DNA from: Triparma columacea | Taxonomy: Eukaryota > Sar > Bolidophyceae > Parmales > Triparmaceae | Assembly: GCA_030267965.1 (NCBI GenBank) | Contig: BRYA01000119.1 | Span: 1 to 40,525 of the forward strand | Direction of reading: 5' to 3' | DNA: 40,525 nucleotides | Shown here: one piece after another, positions 29,401 to 40,525 of the stretch | How positions within the stretch are numbered: position 1 is the first letter of the stretch | Layout: every line of letters starts with the position of its first letter | Position numbers and translations under genes: made by a program | The notes under the pieces: generated by a model | Databases searched by the model: none | What the model was told of the DNA's origin: nothing | What the model saw: only the letters and a program-made list of their open reading frames with translations

Positions 29401-32400
29401 CGTCGTTCATCATCTGAGCAGCGTCGCTCAGCGGTGCTGAGGATTCTGAGGGTGAAACTGCAAGGAGAAAAACGAGGGGCGATGGGGCGATGGAAGAAGG
29501 GAGCGAAGGATTTAGTGGTGGGGTTATTGTAGGCATTGATTCGTTGCCTTGCTCACCTCCCCTTTCCTCCACTGCCTCTAATCCTCCCTCCACATGATCA
29601 TCCATTTCGCCCTCCGTTAATTCACTGTCGACCCTATTCCTGTGGGAATGTGCTATCTTCATTCCTACGTCTCCCTCAGTGATACTGGATGCCACACTTT
29701 CGTCCTCCTCTCCCCTCACCCCTCCACCTCCTCCACCCTCCCCCTCCTCTTCTTCTTCCTCATCCTCCTCCACCTCCGCATCAAATTTAATAGAATCAGG
29801 AGAAACCCCTCCGTCATCCCCTTCCTCCTCCTCCTCCTCCTCTTCCTCGCCGCCCTTCTTTCCCGCCCTCAATTGCATTTCTCTCACAAACCTCGCCGTG
29901 ACATTTACATCCTCGTGCTCCAGCATCTCCTGTACTCCATCCCCTCCTCCCGCACTCGAGAAACTTCCAGACCCCCCCCTCTCCAACGCGCTCCCCTTAT
30001 CTTCCTCCGTGTCCTCCTCCTCCTCAACGTTGTAGACGTCGTAAAATTCCCAGTTTCTCAACATTTTCATTCGCATCCTCTCGGGTCCTTCCGATAAATC
30101 CAACTTCCAATGCTCCTTCCTTTCGCCCTTCTTCCCCCCCTCAACCCTCTCCCAGATGCCCATTTCCCCTTTCATTTCTCTGAGGAGCTTCCTCCACCTA
30201 TCGGCCCCTGCCGTGAGCTCGTCGAAACCCCTCCTCTTCCACAGCTCGTGGCTCTCGACCGTGTTTTTCTCAGCCTGAGCCATCCTATCAGCCCTCTCAA
30301 TGCCCCTGAACATGAAGTCACTAGTCTGCCTCTTTCCCCCCATTGTCTGCACTTTTTCCTTCTGGATCCTTAGTATGAACACGCTCGGTTCGTCCGTCGT
30401 CTCGAAAGAGAGCGCTTTTTCGATGGTCTCCTTTATTAACTCTCCGGCGACGGTCACGTGGGTTTTATTTTCTTCGTACCAAGCCCAGAAGCTCTTCTTA
30501 TTGCCGCTCGTCAGTATCTCGAAGCCCTCCAAAACGAAGCTATTTCCCACCCCTGTGGCGGACCCTTCATCACCCTTCAACTCGCCACCAATTCCTAAGA
30601 ACTCTATAACGTTCTGCCTCCTCTGCTTCATCAGTGACTCGATAATCTCTGCACCGACATCCCTCAAGTCTCTATCCTCACTTCCGAGGACGCCAATGAC
30701 CTCCAGGATCATCCGCCCGACGAAGGTTTTGTCGCAGATTCCATCGTCCTCCTTCATAATATTTGCTACGTAGCTCACAGCATCTTGTGCTGCCTTGCCC
30801 CTGGTGCTTAAATTGCTAGTGTTAATGTTCGACCTGACAAGAAGGATCTGCAAGTTATCATTCACCAAGCGGAGGGCGCTTTTGTAGCCCTCGTCCCTCC
30901 CTACTACTGCCCCGGCCATGTTCTGGGCGATTTTGACGGCTTTGCTCACGGCACTATTCTGAGCATCCATTCCAAGGAGCCTGTTCACTTTGGTCGAGTT
31001 CAGAATTCGGATGACCTCAATAGTGAATAACAGGCAGTCCTCTGCCGCGTCGATATCGAAAAGTCCCTGTAGGACGTCTGTAAGAAGCAGCGCCCCCACA
31101 TCCACGAGATTTTGTAGCACCTTGACTGAGAAAAGGGAGGTCGAAACCGTCGATAGCATCTCAGTAAGGAAGCCCATCAAGACATCATAATACATCAAGA
31201 CCTGCTCTTCTGTGGCCCACGCGGGGAACGCCTGGATTAATGCCTTGACGGTCTCTACGACATTGTCCGTCTGCATGGAGTAAGTCAAGATAGATTTGAT
31301 GAGGTCGAGGATATTCTGCGGCGAGCGAAGCGAAAAGTGAAGGGGGTTAGTTCTCTAGTAGTTCTTGTGCTATAGTGCACTAAGCGCTCGCCACACCAGT
31401 CCAGTCTCACCTTGCCTCCATCTCCCACAAAAATCTCCCCAATATTCGCGTCTATATTCAGCATCCCGGAACTGATGGTAGAGCTCGCTCTCCTGTTCAT
31501 CATGGTCGAGCTCGCGCTGATCCTCCTGGTGAAGGATACCTTCCTGCTCACGCTCCCAGTCGGAACGTACTCGTCCTCAATATTTGCAGTGATGTCCGCT
31601 CCAATGCTGCCTTTTCTATGTCCCTCGACCCTACCGCCCTTCGTGTTATGCTTGTCGATAATATCCGCCGCCACGAACAATGCCTGCACAATTGGTTCGA
31701 TGTACCTGTCAGTGCAAGCCAGGCGGCGAAATCTGTCGTATCTGCCGTCCTCCGAGTCAAATTCAATCACTGTCTTCATCACATGGAGAAGGGCGTTGTT
31801 GCACTCGAGGGCGGCAGCCTTGATATCTTCCTTTTCGGGCTCGTTACTCGAACACAGCTGGATGTTACGACCGATAATCTCGCTGACGAGGAAGCACAAA
31901 CTCCCAAATCCATCAGTAATACCTTGGATTTGCACGTTTGGTTTGAAGGGCAGTGAGTCGAAAAGTTTAACGACTTGGGGGCCCTGTAAAGATGGAAGAG
32001 TGGGGATCTGTCTGACGGGCATCTGAAGCATGAAACCAATCAGCGGCAGCAAAAGTGCTGGGCACGTGCTGAATTTTGGTGTACTGCTGATGAGGGTGTC
32101 AAATCCTCCTGCAACTTTGAACTTGGCCCTGAATCCTTCGCTACTCTGCATGAGCATCAAGAGCAGCCTGAGAGCCGTCGACGCGCTAGCTTCCTCAGAA
32201 CTTCCTTCCAGTATGCAGGCAAACCACGTGGGTGTGAGAGTGGTCGCAAACACCGATATGAAAGCAACTGCCTCCCTATTGACTCCAGGGCCTGACTTGG
32301 CTGCGGAATTCGACTTGGACTTAAAGAGGCTCGTAATTTGTGTCGTTGCGGACTGCCTCTTAGAAACTTGGGGGGCTGTCGTGTTTGCGTACAGGTGGTC

Positions 32401-35400
32401 AATACCCTCGGTCACAAGCTCCATGAGGAGGCGGAGTAAATAAACCCTAACCATGGAGCTACTGTCCATGTTTCTCGCGTCTTTTGCTGTATTTCCCCTT
32501 GTTAGAGTATAGATAGTAACCTCGGAGATCATAAGAAGGTCCTTCTTCTTGTCAAGATAATTGGAAAGCACGTGCCGAAGAAGAGTCTTCGAGAGAAGTA
32601 GGAATGAGGGGGTCGGCGGGTCAGAACCGAGGGCGAATTGCGATGCCAAGATCGGCGTAATAGGCGGAGGATCCATGCTCATGGCCTCTAGCATGATATT
32701 TATGCCCCACTCGACGATCCCGACGTGGTACAGACCCCTCGCGTTAAAACTAGCGTTGTCGCAACCCCCGTCGACCAACTTATTGAGGACTTTGAGCTGA
32801 TGCATGAGAAGGTCCTCGCCTCCGGTGCTGATGTTATCGTTGAGCCATAGCTGGTGATTCAGAATCAAGATTCTCAGCGCATCCCAATCGGTCAAGAGGA
32901 AGGTTTTGTTCTCGTCGAGTATTTCTCCACCCCCCTTGTAGTCCTCTACCGCGCAGCCAAAACAAGCATCCATCACGGCCGCGTTGAGAAGGCCCCTCTT
33001 TTTCCATAAGCACCATCCAACCCCCTTCCATCCCCCGCCACTCTGCATGACTTCAAGGTTTGGAGACAAATCCTTCAGGGTAGTTTTCATTAGGAGGAGT
33101 ATCTCCACCACAACTTCCGGGGAGGCAGCGGAATGCAGTAAGGGCATGAAAATGAGAGTCCCACCAACTCTCTGCGTATTGACGGCGAAGGTGCTTGGAG
33201 AGTAAACGATTCCTTGGGCAGCGCTACAGCTAGAGTTCCTTGAGACTTCGTTCCCTTCGTCTTCGAAATTATCCCCAAAGACCATTCTGCCCTCACCAAC
33301 GGCATTTTCGCTGAGATCCGCCGTGTTGTGGAAGACCTCTCCTCCCTCGCTAGTTGCGTTGGCGTTAAATGCAAACGTGACGTCGCTGATGGGCAAGTGG
33401 AGAGACTGAAATATAAGGCGACTGATCCCCAGGTCGGTTAGAGCTTTCTGGACAGCGTTGTGGCCGCTCACGAGAGAGTGAAGGTGGCGAAGGACAAGAG
33501 TTCTGATGGATAAGTTTGACTGGTGTAGAGGGGCTTCGCCCCAAAATGGGGCCGTGAAAGTTGGGCCACTCGTGAACATGCAGATGGCGTCGACCAAAGT
33601 GAAGGGGGCCGAAGTCATTATGACGGGCCCTATTTTGAATGTGGAATTGGGTGGCGTCGAAGATATGAGAGCGGGAGGGGGGTGCCCTATCAGGCATGAA
33701 GTGGAAGACAGGGAGCGGAAGGTGAGCTGGGAGACAGTGACGTCGTGCTGCACCTCATGGCCATTCAGCATGACTTGAATGTTCCCTCTTTTCCGTATGA
33801 TGCCCTTGGGGGGCGTATAGGAAACAACGAGGTGGTGCCACGTGTTGGGAGCGAGAGGAGTAGGGGCGCCCTGGTGGAGGAGAGGCGTTGGAGGCATGCC
33901 CGGCATGGAGAGGATGAGGGAAGAGAGGGCGGGTGCGTACTGGATCGAAAAGTACTCGCCGGGTCCGCTGTGAAGCGTCAGCAAAACGTGGAAGGAAAAG
34001 GCTGAGGGTGGAGCGGAAGTTCCCGAAGTGGGTACGGGCACGGGGGGGGTGTTGAACCAACAGCCGTAGCCAAAGCCCCCGCCGAAGCGAACGTCAGGAG
34101 GAGGCGGCGGTTTCATTGCCACTGGAGAAAGCGATGGCTTGATTTGTTGTGTCGGCAAAAGCGACTGTAATGAGCAAAGCGGGTTGTAATGGTGAGTCAG
34201 CATTGTTGCATTTGAGAGGTAGACTCTTCGCGACACCATTTCACTATTCTCACCTTGACCTTCAAATAGTTCCCCCGTCCAACCTCAACGTAAGGGACGT
34301 TCTCCCCAATCTCGCTGATTTTCCTCAGGTTGTTTATTCTTTCCATGAACTCTTTCTGTCTCTCCTTCCTGATCTCCTTGAGCGCCAGCGACGGCTCTGG
34401 ATCTTGGGAGTCCCAGATGATCGGCAGAATCACGCTCCCGTTCTCGTCCTTGAGGAGGGGGGAGGCGATGCAGGAAAGGAGGGAGAGGAAGTCGGCGCAA
34501 GTCATGGACGTAGAGGACAGGTTGAGGAGGATGCCGAAGAAGAGCTGCTGGAGAGGGTGGGAAGGGTTGGACACGATGTGGTCGAACTTGGAGGTGAGGC
34601 AGTGGGTGAGGTTGGCCGAGGCGAGCGACTGCCGGGAGGACGGGGAGGTCAGGAAGCGCAGGATTGTCAGGGACTTAGTTGCCGTGTTTACCGACTTGAG
34701 GTGCGGGGCAATGTGAAAGAGGGTTTTGACCGCCGAAGGATTTGAGATGGTAGGGGGGGGGGTTGCATCTGACGTGTAGGACGTGTAGAAGAAGGGAAAG
34801 GAGGGAGAAAGGATCATCTTGAAAACCAAGTCCATGGCCTGGTCTGAGAAGGGAGAGGAAAAGACGTCTGTGGAGAGGAGAGCGTCGGATAGATGGGAGA
34901 AGGTGATGTTCTTGTCAAAGTAGCTGCAGGGAGGAGAGGTAGAGGGGGGTAGCGGGGGGTCAGCGTATCGATTTTCATGCTGAAATCCGTTTAATCCATG
35001 CTTACCTGTCGTTGTTCGAGTCGACGGACGCGTAAGATATGGTTGTAGAGAAGAGGGTAAGCACCGACGATAGGATAAGGAAAGTTTCAGAGGCTTGGGA
35101 AGCTGCGGTCGTGGCAGTGGCGGTGGTTGAGAAGGAGGACGAGAGGCGAGCGAGCGTGCACATTCCGGCCTCAAATCCACTATTTCTGATGTAGATATCC
35201 CTCCCTATGTCCCCGCAGCTGCCAATAGCCGCATTGAGCGCCTCGTACACGAGGTGTTGCCTCCTCTCTTGCCCCTGGTTTTTGCTCTGCATGAGGGAGT
35301 GAAGTAGCTCTATTAGGGTGGAGATTATCGCATCGAGCTGGCCTGAGGACGCGGAGTTGGTAGTTAGGGACCTAGAGATAACGACGGAGACTTCCTCGAG

Positions 35401-37524
35401 GCACGTAAGGGCGACGGTAGCTGGCTCAGTGTCTAAGAACTTTACGATTTGGGATAAGAGGGTGGGGAAAAAAAGATCGAAGAAAGTCGACGTCGCAGTG
35501 GGTTGCTTAAGGAGCGCGCGGAGAATCTTCAGGGTGGGGAGGGTAATGTTGTTGAGGATGGAATGGGAGATTCCGCCGGTTATGGCTAATGTTATCCGGT
35601 TGAGCAGCTGGTAGATATGGAGCCTGAGAAAGCCGTGGGAAATTAAGACGGTGGAGAAATTTGAGTCGAACTCCAGGAGCTTGAGGAGGGTGTTCGTCAC
35701 TGAGTTTATGGACGATGTTAGGGTGGGGATGGTGAATGGGGAGGGTGTGGGGGCTTGGAGGCGGGGGGAGGAATCTTCTTCATCTGAATCGTCGTCTGAA
35801 TCACTCCCGCTTCCCGCCTCGTCCAAGACACTTTGGCACATGGCCACGAAGAGCTCGACCCCAACGACTAGGGAAGGGGTAGGGTTGCTGTCCCCAATCC
35901 CTGTGCAGACGAACTCTAGAGTCTTGAGGACGAGCATTTTAAGGGAGTCGTCCTTGAAGTAGGGGTAGGAGGTTAGGAAGAGTGAGAGGATGTTGTGGGC
36001 GGGCTCGATAAGGGTATAGTTGGAAGGGTGATTAGAGAAGAGTTGGAGAAGGAGGATGAGGATCTGCGGCGAGCGAAGCGAGCGCGAGCGAAGCGAGCAG
36101 CGGAAACGTTTAAGTTAGTCCCATTCTACTTTGTCTTATCCTCCGGCCCCTGCTCACCTCCGTTCTGAATTTGTCGTTGGCCCACTTTGGCGCATCTTCC
36201 GGTAGGTCGCCTCCCGCCATCCTCGCACACAAGCTCGCCTCGCTCGCCCTCCCGAAGGTGGTCTCTTCGTCCCCCGACCTGAAGGGCATGGAGGTCTTGG
36301 CTAGGTTCGAGAGGACGAGGAGGGCGTGGGGGTTATGAGCGGGGGAGGAGGAGGAGGAGGAGGGGTTGGGAAGGACAAGGAGGGTGGAGAGGATAGAGAG
36401 GGAGGCCTGAAGGTTGGAGGAGGAGGAGTGGGTTATGGCGTAGGACACGAGGTCGTAGCCGGAGGAGGTTTCGAAGTCGGTTAGGAGGAGGTGAGAAGGG
36501 TCGTGGTGGGTTGCGTTGTAAATCATCGTCACGAGGGTGGAGAGAGCGACGATCCAAAGCTTCTTCGACTCGGCCTCGGCTCCAGATAGGGTTTTTGAGC
36601 CAGTGGGGGAGCTCGGGGCGATCTGTTTCCCCATTTCTGGGTAGCTGACCAGGTCCTTGATGTCCTCGATCATGTGCAGAACAATCTTACGATCGTGGAG
36701 GAAGTAGACGAGGGACCGGGAGAGGCAGTTCTGGGTTATTGACTTTACTACTGTCGCGGCAGCAACGGGGATGTGGCAGCCGGAGGGGGGATAGGTGGCA
36801 CCGGGCAGGGCCATCAAACCGAACAGGTGGGGCCTCATCATCTGGGGGGGGGGGGAGGGGGTTAGGTGCGTGGTACTTTGGCGCGTGGTACTTTGGCGCG
36901 TGGTACTTTGGCGCGTGGTACTTTGGCGCGTGGTACTTTGGCTTGTTCCTTGTAAGCATGTCCTCATCTCACCTCGCCCACAGAAGTGTCAGAGCAGACC
37001 TTGGAGAGAAGCGACGATATCAACGTGGTTGCCGCAACCGTGCTCATAGCCTCGGGGGGAGGTTGGGGGTTCTGCATCTCAATAACTCTAAGTAGCCGAA
37101 GGCAGTGCAGTAGGTTAGGAGGCAAGTCGTTCTCTACGCATTTCTGGGTGAACCTTGGGCGGCCTGCAAAAGATTGTAAGGTATCTAGAGGGGAGGGTTC
37201 AGGAGGAGAGGGGGCGGGGGGGTGGACAAGAGAGAGTAAACGCTCCTTCCACATTGAATTGGTTCCTATCTCCCTTGCCGAAATGACAATCTGTTGAACT
37301 CCTGTAGCAAACGAAAGAGCAGCTTTGCTTACTGAGGCCTGTTCTGCTTCGTTCAATGGAGGGATCGTTGGAGTCGGGTCAGGAGTACTGGGTGCCATGG
37401 TACCGTACTTTATCGACTTTGGACGGATGGGAGGGGGGGGGGCATTGACACCATCATCCGAGGGGTTGGATGGGGAGGACCGTGAAGAGGCCTTAGAGGC
37501 CAAGGAACTTATAAAACTACGCAT
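26477..37524 (-). CDS. BEACH-WD40 protein of the neurobeachin/LRBA class, 3518 aa, 6 exons
   Basis: Exons: 37524-36973, 36841-36158, 36063-35006, 34923-34254, 34164-31411, 31315-26477, in phase at all joins. The first four exons are alpha-helical and probably armadillo-like. A concanavalin-A/LamG-like domain lies near 1013-1210 (GGGFGYGCWFN, HHLVVSY). After a very acidic linker comes a PH-BEACH domain (about 2565-2730, with LMLFCKRAIYVIDGF). The BEACH domain follows (about 2749-3044), with [29 protein letters not shown], split here as its key run around [15 protein letters not shown], and FHYGTHYS. C-terminal WD40 repeats include DSSIRVWK and GHDDEITCLDIASSYG (about 3165-3256), and a Gly-rich tail ends the protein. 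BEACH proteins act in vesicle fission/fusion, lysosome and autophagy traffic. The exact subfamily is uncertain. Introns 2 and 5 carry the GCGAGCGAAGCG motif at their acceptors. Confidence 0.92.
31316..31336. repeat. GCGAGCGAAGCG motif at the acceptor of BEACH intron 5
   Basis: On the minus strand the intron ends TTTTCGCTTCGCTCGCCGCAG. The motif directly abuts the splice acceptor and takes the place of the usual pyrimidine tract. Confidence 0.8.
36064..36103. repeat. Doubled GCGAGCGAAGCGAGC motif at the acceptor of BEACH intron 2
   Basis: Two copies (GGCGAGCGAAGCGAGC, then GCGAGCGAAGCGAGC) fill the last 40 bases of intron 2 (36157-36064). On the minus strand they read CTCGCTTCGCTCGCG...GCCGCAG and end at the acceptor. 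CTGC and GCAG flank the pair as short inverted arms. Confidence 0.85.
36866..36940. repeat. 15-bp tandem repeat x5 inside BEACH intron 1
   Basis: Five units of GCGCGTGGTACTTTG (first unit GTGCGTGGTACTTTG) at exact 15-bp spacing. On the minus strand the intron runs from GTGAGA at 36972 through these repeats to a C-run and CAG at 36842. The unit is a multiple of three and has no stop in several frames, so it produces a deceptive open frame (a KYHAP or STTRQ repeat) joined to exon 2. Confidence 0.93.
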
Positions 37525-38193
37525 CTATAACTAGAAAGGGCCCCAAGGGGTTGTTAAGGGGAGGGGGGGAGAGGTGTTGGTGGAAGTTAAGAGGAGTTGT
37601 CTATGATTTCCCAAGTGCCTGGATTTTAGGCTTTTGGATTTCTTTTAATTTTGACCTTGATCCTTGGATGGGGTGAAGACAGGTGGAATGATTAAGAGAA
37701 AATTTTGTCACGCCATTTTTGAGGGCAGCGGCACGGTTGTGGTGCAAATGTATTACAGTTTTCACGTCACATTTAGTTAGTTGAGTTTTGACGTTTTATT
37801 TTAGTCCATTATCATTATTTGCCTATTTTGATCAATTATAATATCATTGTGAATTATTTAATATCTCAGGAATCATTTTTTAAAATTGAAATTTGTGAAT
37901 TTAAATTTAATATTGACGTATTGATATCTCAAGTGTTCATATTTGATTGATCGTTATATTCTTTGAATAAATATTAATAATACTGGTGAAATTTGAAATC
38001 TGTTGAAGTATCAAAATATATAATTATAGATTTAAATCAATTTGATTTTCTATTGAAATAATATTTAATCATCATAAAATTATGACTATTATCTCTAGTC
38101 CATTTGATGAAGATTTTTAAAATTGAATCGAGGGCCTTTTCTGAACATTTTCTCGAAATAGTCATACAGGTTTGAATTAAGGAATTCTTTGTT
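37525..38193. other. Intergenic A+T-rich block between the BEACH and RABL6 genes
   Basis: Both promoters must be here, because the genes point outward. From about 37780 to 38100 the base composition changes sharply: by hand count 58 of 300 bases (37801-38100) are G or C, about 19%, while the coding DNA around it is G+C-rich. It has many ATTTAAATTTAATATT-type runs but no clear tandem period and no ORF of note. Possible roles are a replication origin, a matrix-attachment region or a centromere-like low-GC segment. None can be shown from sequence. Confidence 0.6.
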
Positions 38194-40306
38194 ATGGGCG
38201 CCGCAGAATCCACCAATGTCGATATTCCTACCCCAACGCGTGGTTCTGTGCTTCCTCATAGTACTGCCAGGTACAGTGCATCCCCCTCCATTCCGAAGAC
38301 GACACAGATGAAGGTGATTATCATGGGATCTAGGTGCACTGGGAAGTCCACGCTCTTCCAAAGGCTGAAAGGTATGAAGCCTCCGTCCTTGATACATGGG
38401 GAGTACCAGACGGCATCCCCTCAGCATGACCCTGGCGAGATACAATCTACCAGCATATCTTGGAAGAGCGATGAGGGGGACATGGTGAAGTTGAACGTGT
38501 GGGATGTGGTGGATGGTGTGGATGGGGGAGATAATGAGGAGGGGGTCGCTGCACCCGCTCGGGTGGGGGACTCTGCAGATGTTTACTCTACTCCTACTGG
38601 GGGGGTCGTCGGTCGCTCTGTTGCCCGTCTCACAACGGCTGTGGTGGACATTTACGCGTCTGAGGTTGACGGTGTCATTTTCATGCTCAATAGGTGCAAG
38701 CCTGAGGATCTGGTGTACATCAAAGAACGTGTTAAGAGGTGAGCTTGGATTATAGAGGAGGCGAGGAACAGAAAGCATGATTATTCCGGTTTGAGGGGCT
38801 GTGGTCGCCTGGCTCGCTCGCGCGGTTTGGTTCCCCCTTCCCTCACCCCCCTTCTCCCCTACCGCCCTCATCCCTGCAGTGTCCCCCGTGGAGTGCCGGT
38901 CTGTGTGCTTCTTAATTTCCGGGACTGCAACTCCCCCTTGAACCTTACAGTCCCACAGGTGTGGAAGGTGAGAAAGGCTGCCAGGAACGCGAACCACACA
39001 CGCCCTAATAACTTATCCCCTCGGTCTCGCTTGACTCACCCTTACAAAGGAGATAAACTCTGTCTTATCTGCCATGACAGTGCATGGGGGTGCCTCGAAG
39101 GCCGAAGTTTTGGACGGGGAGAACGACTTGGCCGTCGCCTTCGGAAAGCCTATTCTGCATGTGATTGAGACAAGTATGAGTAACTGCTTCGGTCTTAAGG
39201 AGCTTTATAAGTACCTCAATGTACCCTACATGGTGAAAAAGAGGAAGGACGCCGTTAGGACAATCTCTATTCAGAATAAGAAGATCCTCAAAGTGATCGG
39301 TAAGTGGCGGCGGCAGTGGAGGCGGCAGCGAGCGAAGCGAGCGAAGCGAGACTCTTATGGGACATATCACCGGTCTCAAATCACCGGTCTCAAATCACCG
39401 GTCTCAAATCACCGGTCTCAAAATTCACCCTAATCCCATCGCGCAGCTTCGGACGACGGCAAGGTGTCCCCTCCATCAAGCTACGATGAATTTGCGAGAG
39501 CTAGAGCTGAGAGGGAAGCGAGGGAGGCGAGGGACGCCAGGGACAGAGAGCCGGCCGGTTTGGGGAGCACGGAAAGGCCGAGAGAGAAAACGCCGGCAGC
39601 GAGGACGACGTCTCCGACTGCAAACGCCTCCAAGAAGAAGGGAGGAGGGGGGGGGACCACTTCAGCGAGGACGCATGCCACTACTGGAAGCGGCAGCAAT
39701 AGCAACAACCAGGTCTTCACGCCCTCGACTGATAGGAAGGTCCTCGACGATTTCTTTGGCTCTGAGGATGAGGAGGAGGGGGAGGGCAGTGGTGGTGACG
39801 GGGAGGTAGAGAGGTACGATATCGTGCGCGAATCACAGCAGAAAACGAAGCCCGCCGATCGCGGTTTCTACGACTCTGATGACTCTTCTGACGAAGGAGG
39901 TCTGGTCATTGAGGACCGGAGTCGTTACGCCCCTCCGAAAGCCAAGGCTGCGTCATCAGATCTGGAGGACTTTTACAAGAGCGAGGAGGACGAAAGCGAG
40001 GATGACAAGCTTGGAGGGAGGGGGAATTTGGGTTCGCAGGTGGGGGGGAACGTCTCGGAGAAGGTCTCAGAGAAAGTCATAGAAAAGGCTACCAGCATCA
40101 CATCGTCACCCGTAAACGAGAGCGAAGGGATAAGCGAGATTGCGAAGATGGCGATTGAGGCTGCAAAGATGGCGTTTGATGCTGAGTCGGGGTCTCCAAA
40201 GAAGGAGAAGAAGGCCAAGAAGGAGAAGAAAGCTAAGAAGGATAAGAAGGCGAAAAAAGAGAAAAGCGAGAAGAAGAAGAAGAAGAAGGAGATTACTGAT
40301 CTTTGA
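38194..40306 (+). CDS. RABL6: RABL6-like GTPase-domain protein (Rab-like 6), 580 aa, 4 exons
   Basis: Exons: 38194-38738, 38880-38967, 39050-39299 and 39447-40306, with matching phases. The G domain starts VIIMGSRCTGKSTLFQRLKG (P-loop about 45-53). It continues with ITSISW-like STSISWKSDEGD, the WDVVD switch (about 103-107), and VPVCVLLNFRD (about 187-197), where ordinary Rabs have NKxD. Then come ETSMSNCFGLKELYKYLNVPY and a long disordered acidic tail (KVLDDFFGSEDEEEG, GFYDSDDSSDEGG), ending in KKEKKAKK-type lysine runs. Human RABL6 shows the same order: VWDVVD, VPVCVLGNYRD, AESSMKNSFGLKYLHKFFNIPF, then a tail ending in Lys/Glu repeats. The weak G4 motif suggests altered guanine recognition. 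RABL6 has been tied to cell-cycle control and, as a conserved Rab-like GTPase, to trafficking. Confidence 0.88.
39325..39350. repeat. GCGAGCGAAGCGAGCGAAGCGAG motif near the donor of RABL6 intron 3
   Basis: Lies 25 bp after the GTAAGT donor at 39300, in sense orientation, unlike the BEACH introns where the reverse complement sits at the acceptor. It follows a GGCGGCGGCAG stretch. Confidence 0.85.
39366..39421. repeat. 14-bp tandem repeat x4 in RABL6 intron 3
   Basis: Four exact units of ATCACCGGTCTCAA (the last ends ..CTCA then AAATTC). They fill the middle of intron 3, whose acceptor is at 39446. Each unit has the palindrome ACCGGT. No spacer and no direct coding role. Confidence 0.93.
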
Positions 40307-40525
40307 AAAGGAATTGTGGTATCGTTTTGAAATCTATTTTAATCAACGATACCGTGCGTGGAATTGCTGGGTCGTGGTGTACGCCTTGGGGCGACGAGCG
40401 AAGCGAGTCGTGGAAGGGGGGGGGGGCGGCGAGCGAAGCGAGGAGCGGGTTAATTTACGAGGGTGGTTTTCACCACGACGACCGCTAACTAAGGTCTACT
40501 GGCCTTTCCCTCAGCATCGAACCGG
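40307..40525. other. 3' flank of RABL6, with hairpin and two GCGAGCGAAGCGAG motifs
   Basis: Just after the stop codon there is a 9-bp inverted repeat, GGTATCGTT (40318-40326) and AACGATACC (40345-40353), with an 18-bp loop. It may fold in the 3' UTR. The motif appears again at 40391-40413 (GCGACGAGCGAAGCGAGTCG) and 40426-40449 (GGCGAGCGAAGCGAGGAGCG), separated by a run of Gs. No gene is seen before the window ends. Confidence 0.6.

Noticed and set aside
36110..36967. Start of BEACH exon 2 at 36967 with STTRQ repeats
   Set aside because: The repeats are intron 1; the acceptor at 36842 removes them and leaves a continuous frame from exon 1.
26477..37524. Six separate minus-strand genes
   Set aside because: Splice phases match at all five junctions and the joined product has the known BEACH domain order.
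1..40525. tRNA, rRNA or viral genes
   Set aside because: No cloverleaf, rRNA core or viral protein was recognised on either strand by reading. A covariance-model scan would be decisive.

Overview
The window is the left end of a eukaryotic nuclear chromosome. It opens on about eleven CCCTAA repeats, so the TTAGGG-type telomere is at base 1. Genes are on both strands, with short introns (about 80-530 bp) that mostly start GTGAG or GTAAG. The gene content (peroxin-3, centrin debris, RABL6, a BEACH protein, an ABHD17-type hydrolase and an NRPS-like reductase) suits a unicellular eukaryote with ciliate-grade machinery. A microalga or other stramenopile-like protist is my guess; the sequence alone does not fix the lineage.

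Layout. 1-1216 is subtelomere: telomere repeats, a duplicated block of about 100 bp around a perfect 18-bp inverted repeat, then about 620 bp almost without G on the + strand. 1217-14592 is a subtelomeric family zone of lower G+C. It holds a 2480-aa multi-START protein with two XK-like membrane modules (minus strand), a shorter 828-aa paralogue, a centrin pseudogene fragment and a histidine-phosphatase gene. 15139-21137 holds an ABHD17-like hydrolase, PEX3 and a Gln-rich coiled-coil protein. 21138-26321 is an eight-exon gene for a 1467-aa NRPS-like enzyme with the order thioesterase - adenylation - carrier - carrier - reductase. 26477-37524 (minus) is one six-exon BEACH/WD40 gene of 3518 aa. 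After an A+T-rich gap (about 19% G+C at its core), 38194-40306 is a four-exon RABL6 gene. The window ends in intergenic DNA.

I worked out exon structures by hand by matching splice phase: every intron proposed keeps one open frame across all joins. Six ORFs that look separate on the minus strand between 26477 and 37524 are therefore one gene, and the ABHD17, PEX3, RABL6, reductase and large START genes are also rebuilt from several ORFs.

Two things stand out. One is the START/XK-like proteins next to the telomere. They seem to join lipid-transfer folds to scramblase-like membrane modules and carry repeated PKA-type phosphosites, and they are expanding by duplication. The other is the reductase with an N-terminal type II thioesterase and tandem carrier domains, an arrangement I do not recognise from characterised enzymes. 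A short motif, GCGAGCGAAGCGAG, recurs only in introns and intergenic DNA, often just before the splice acceptor.
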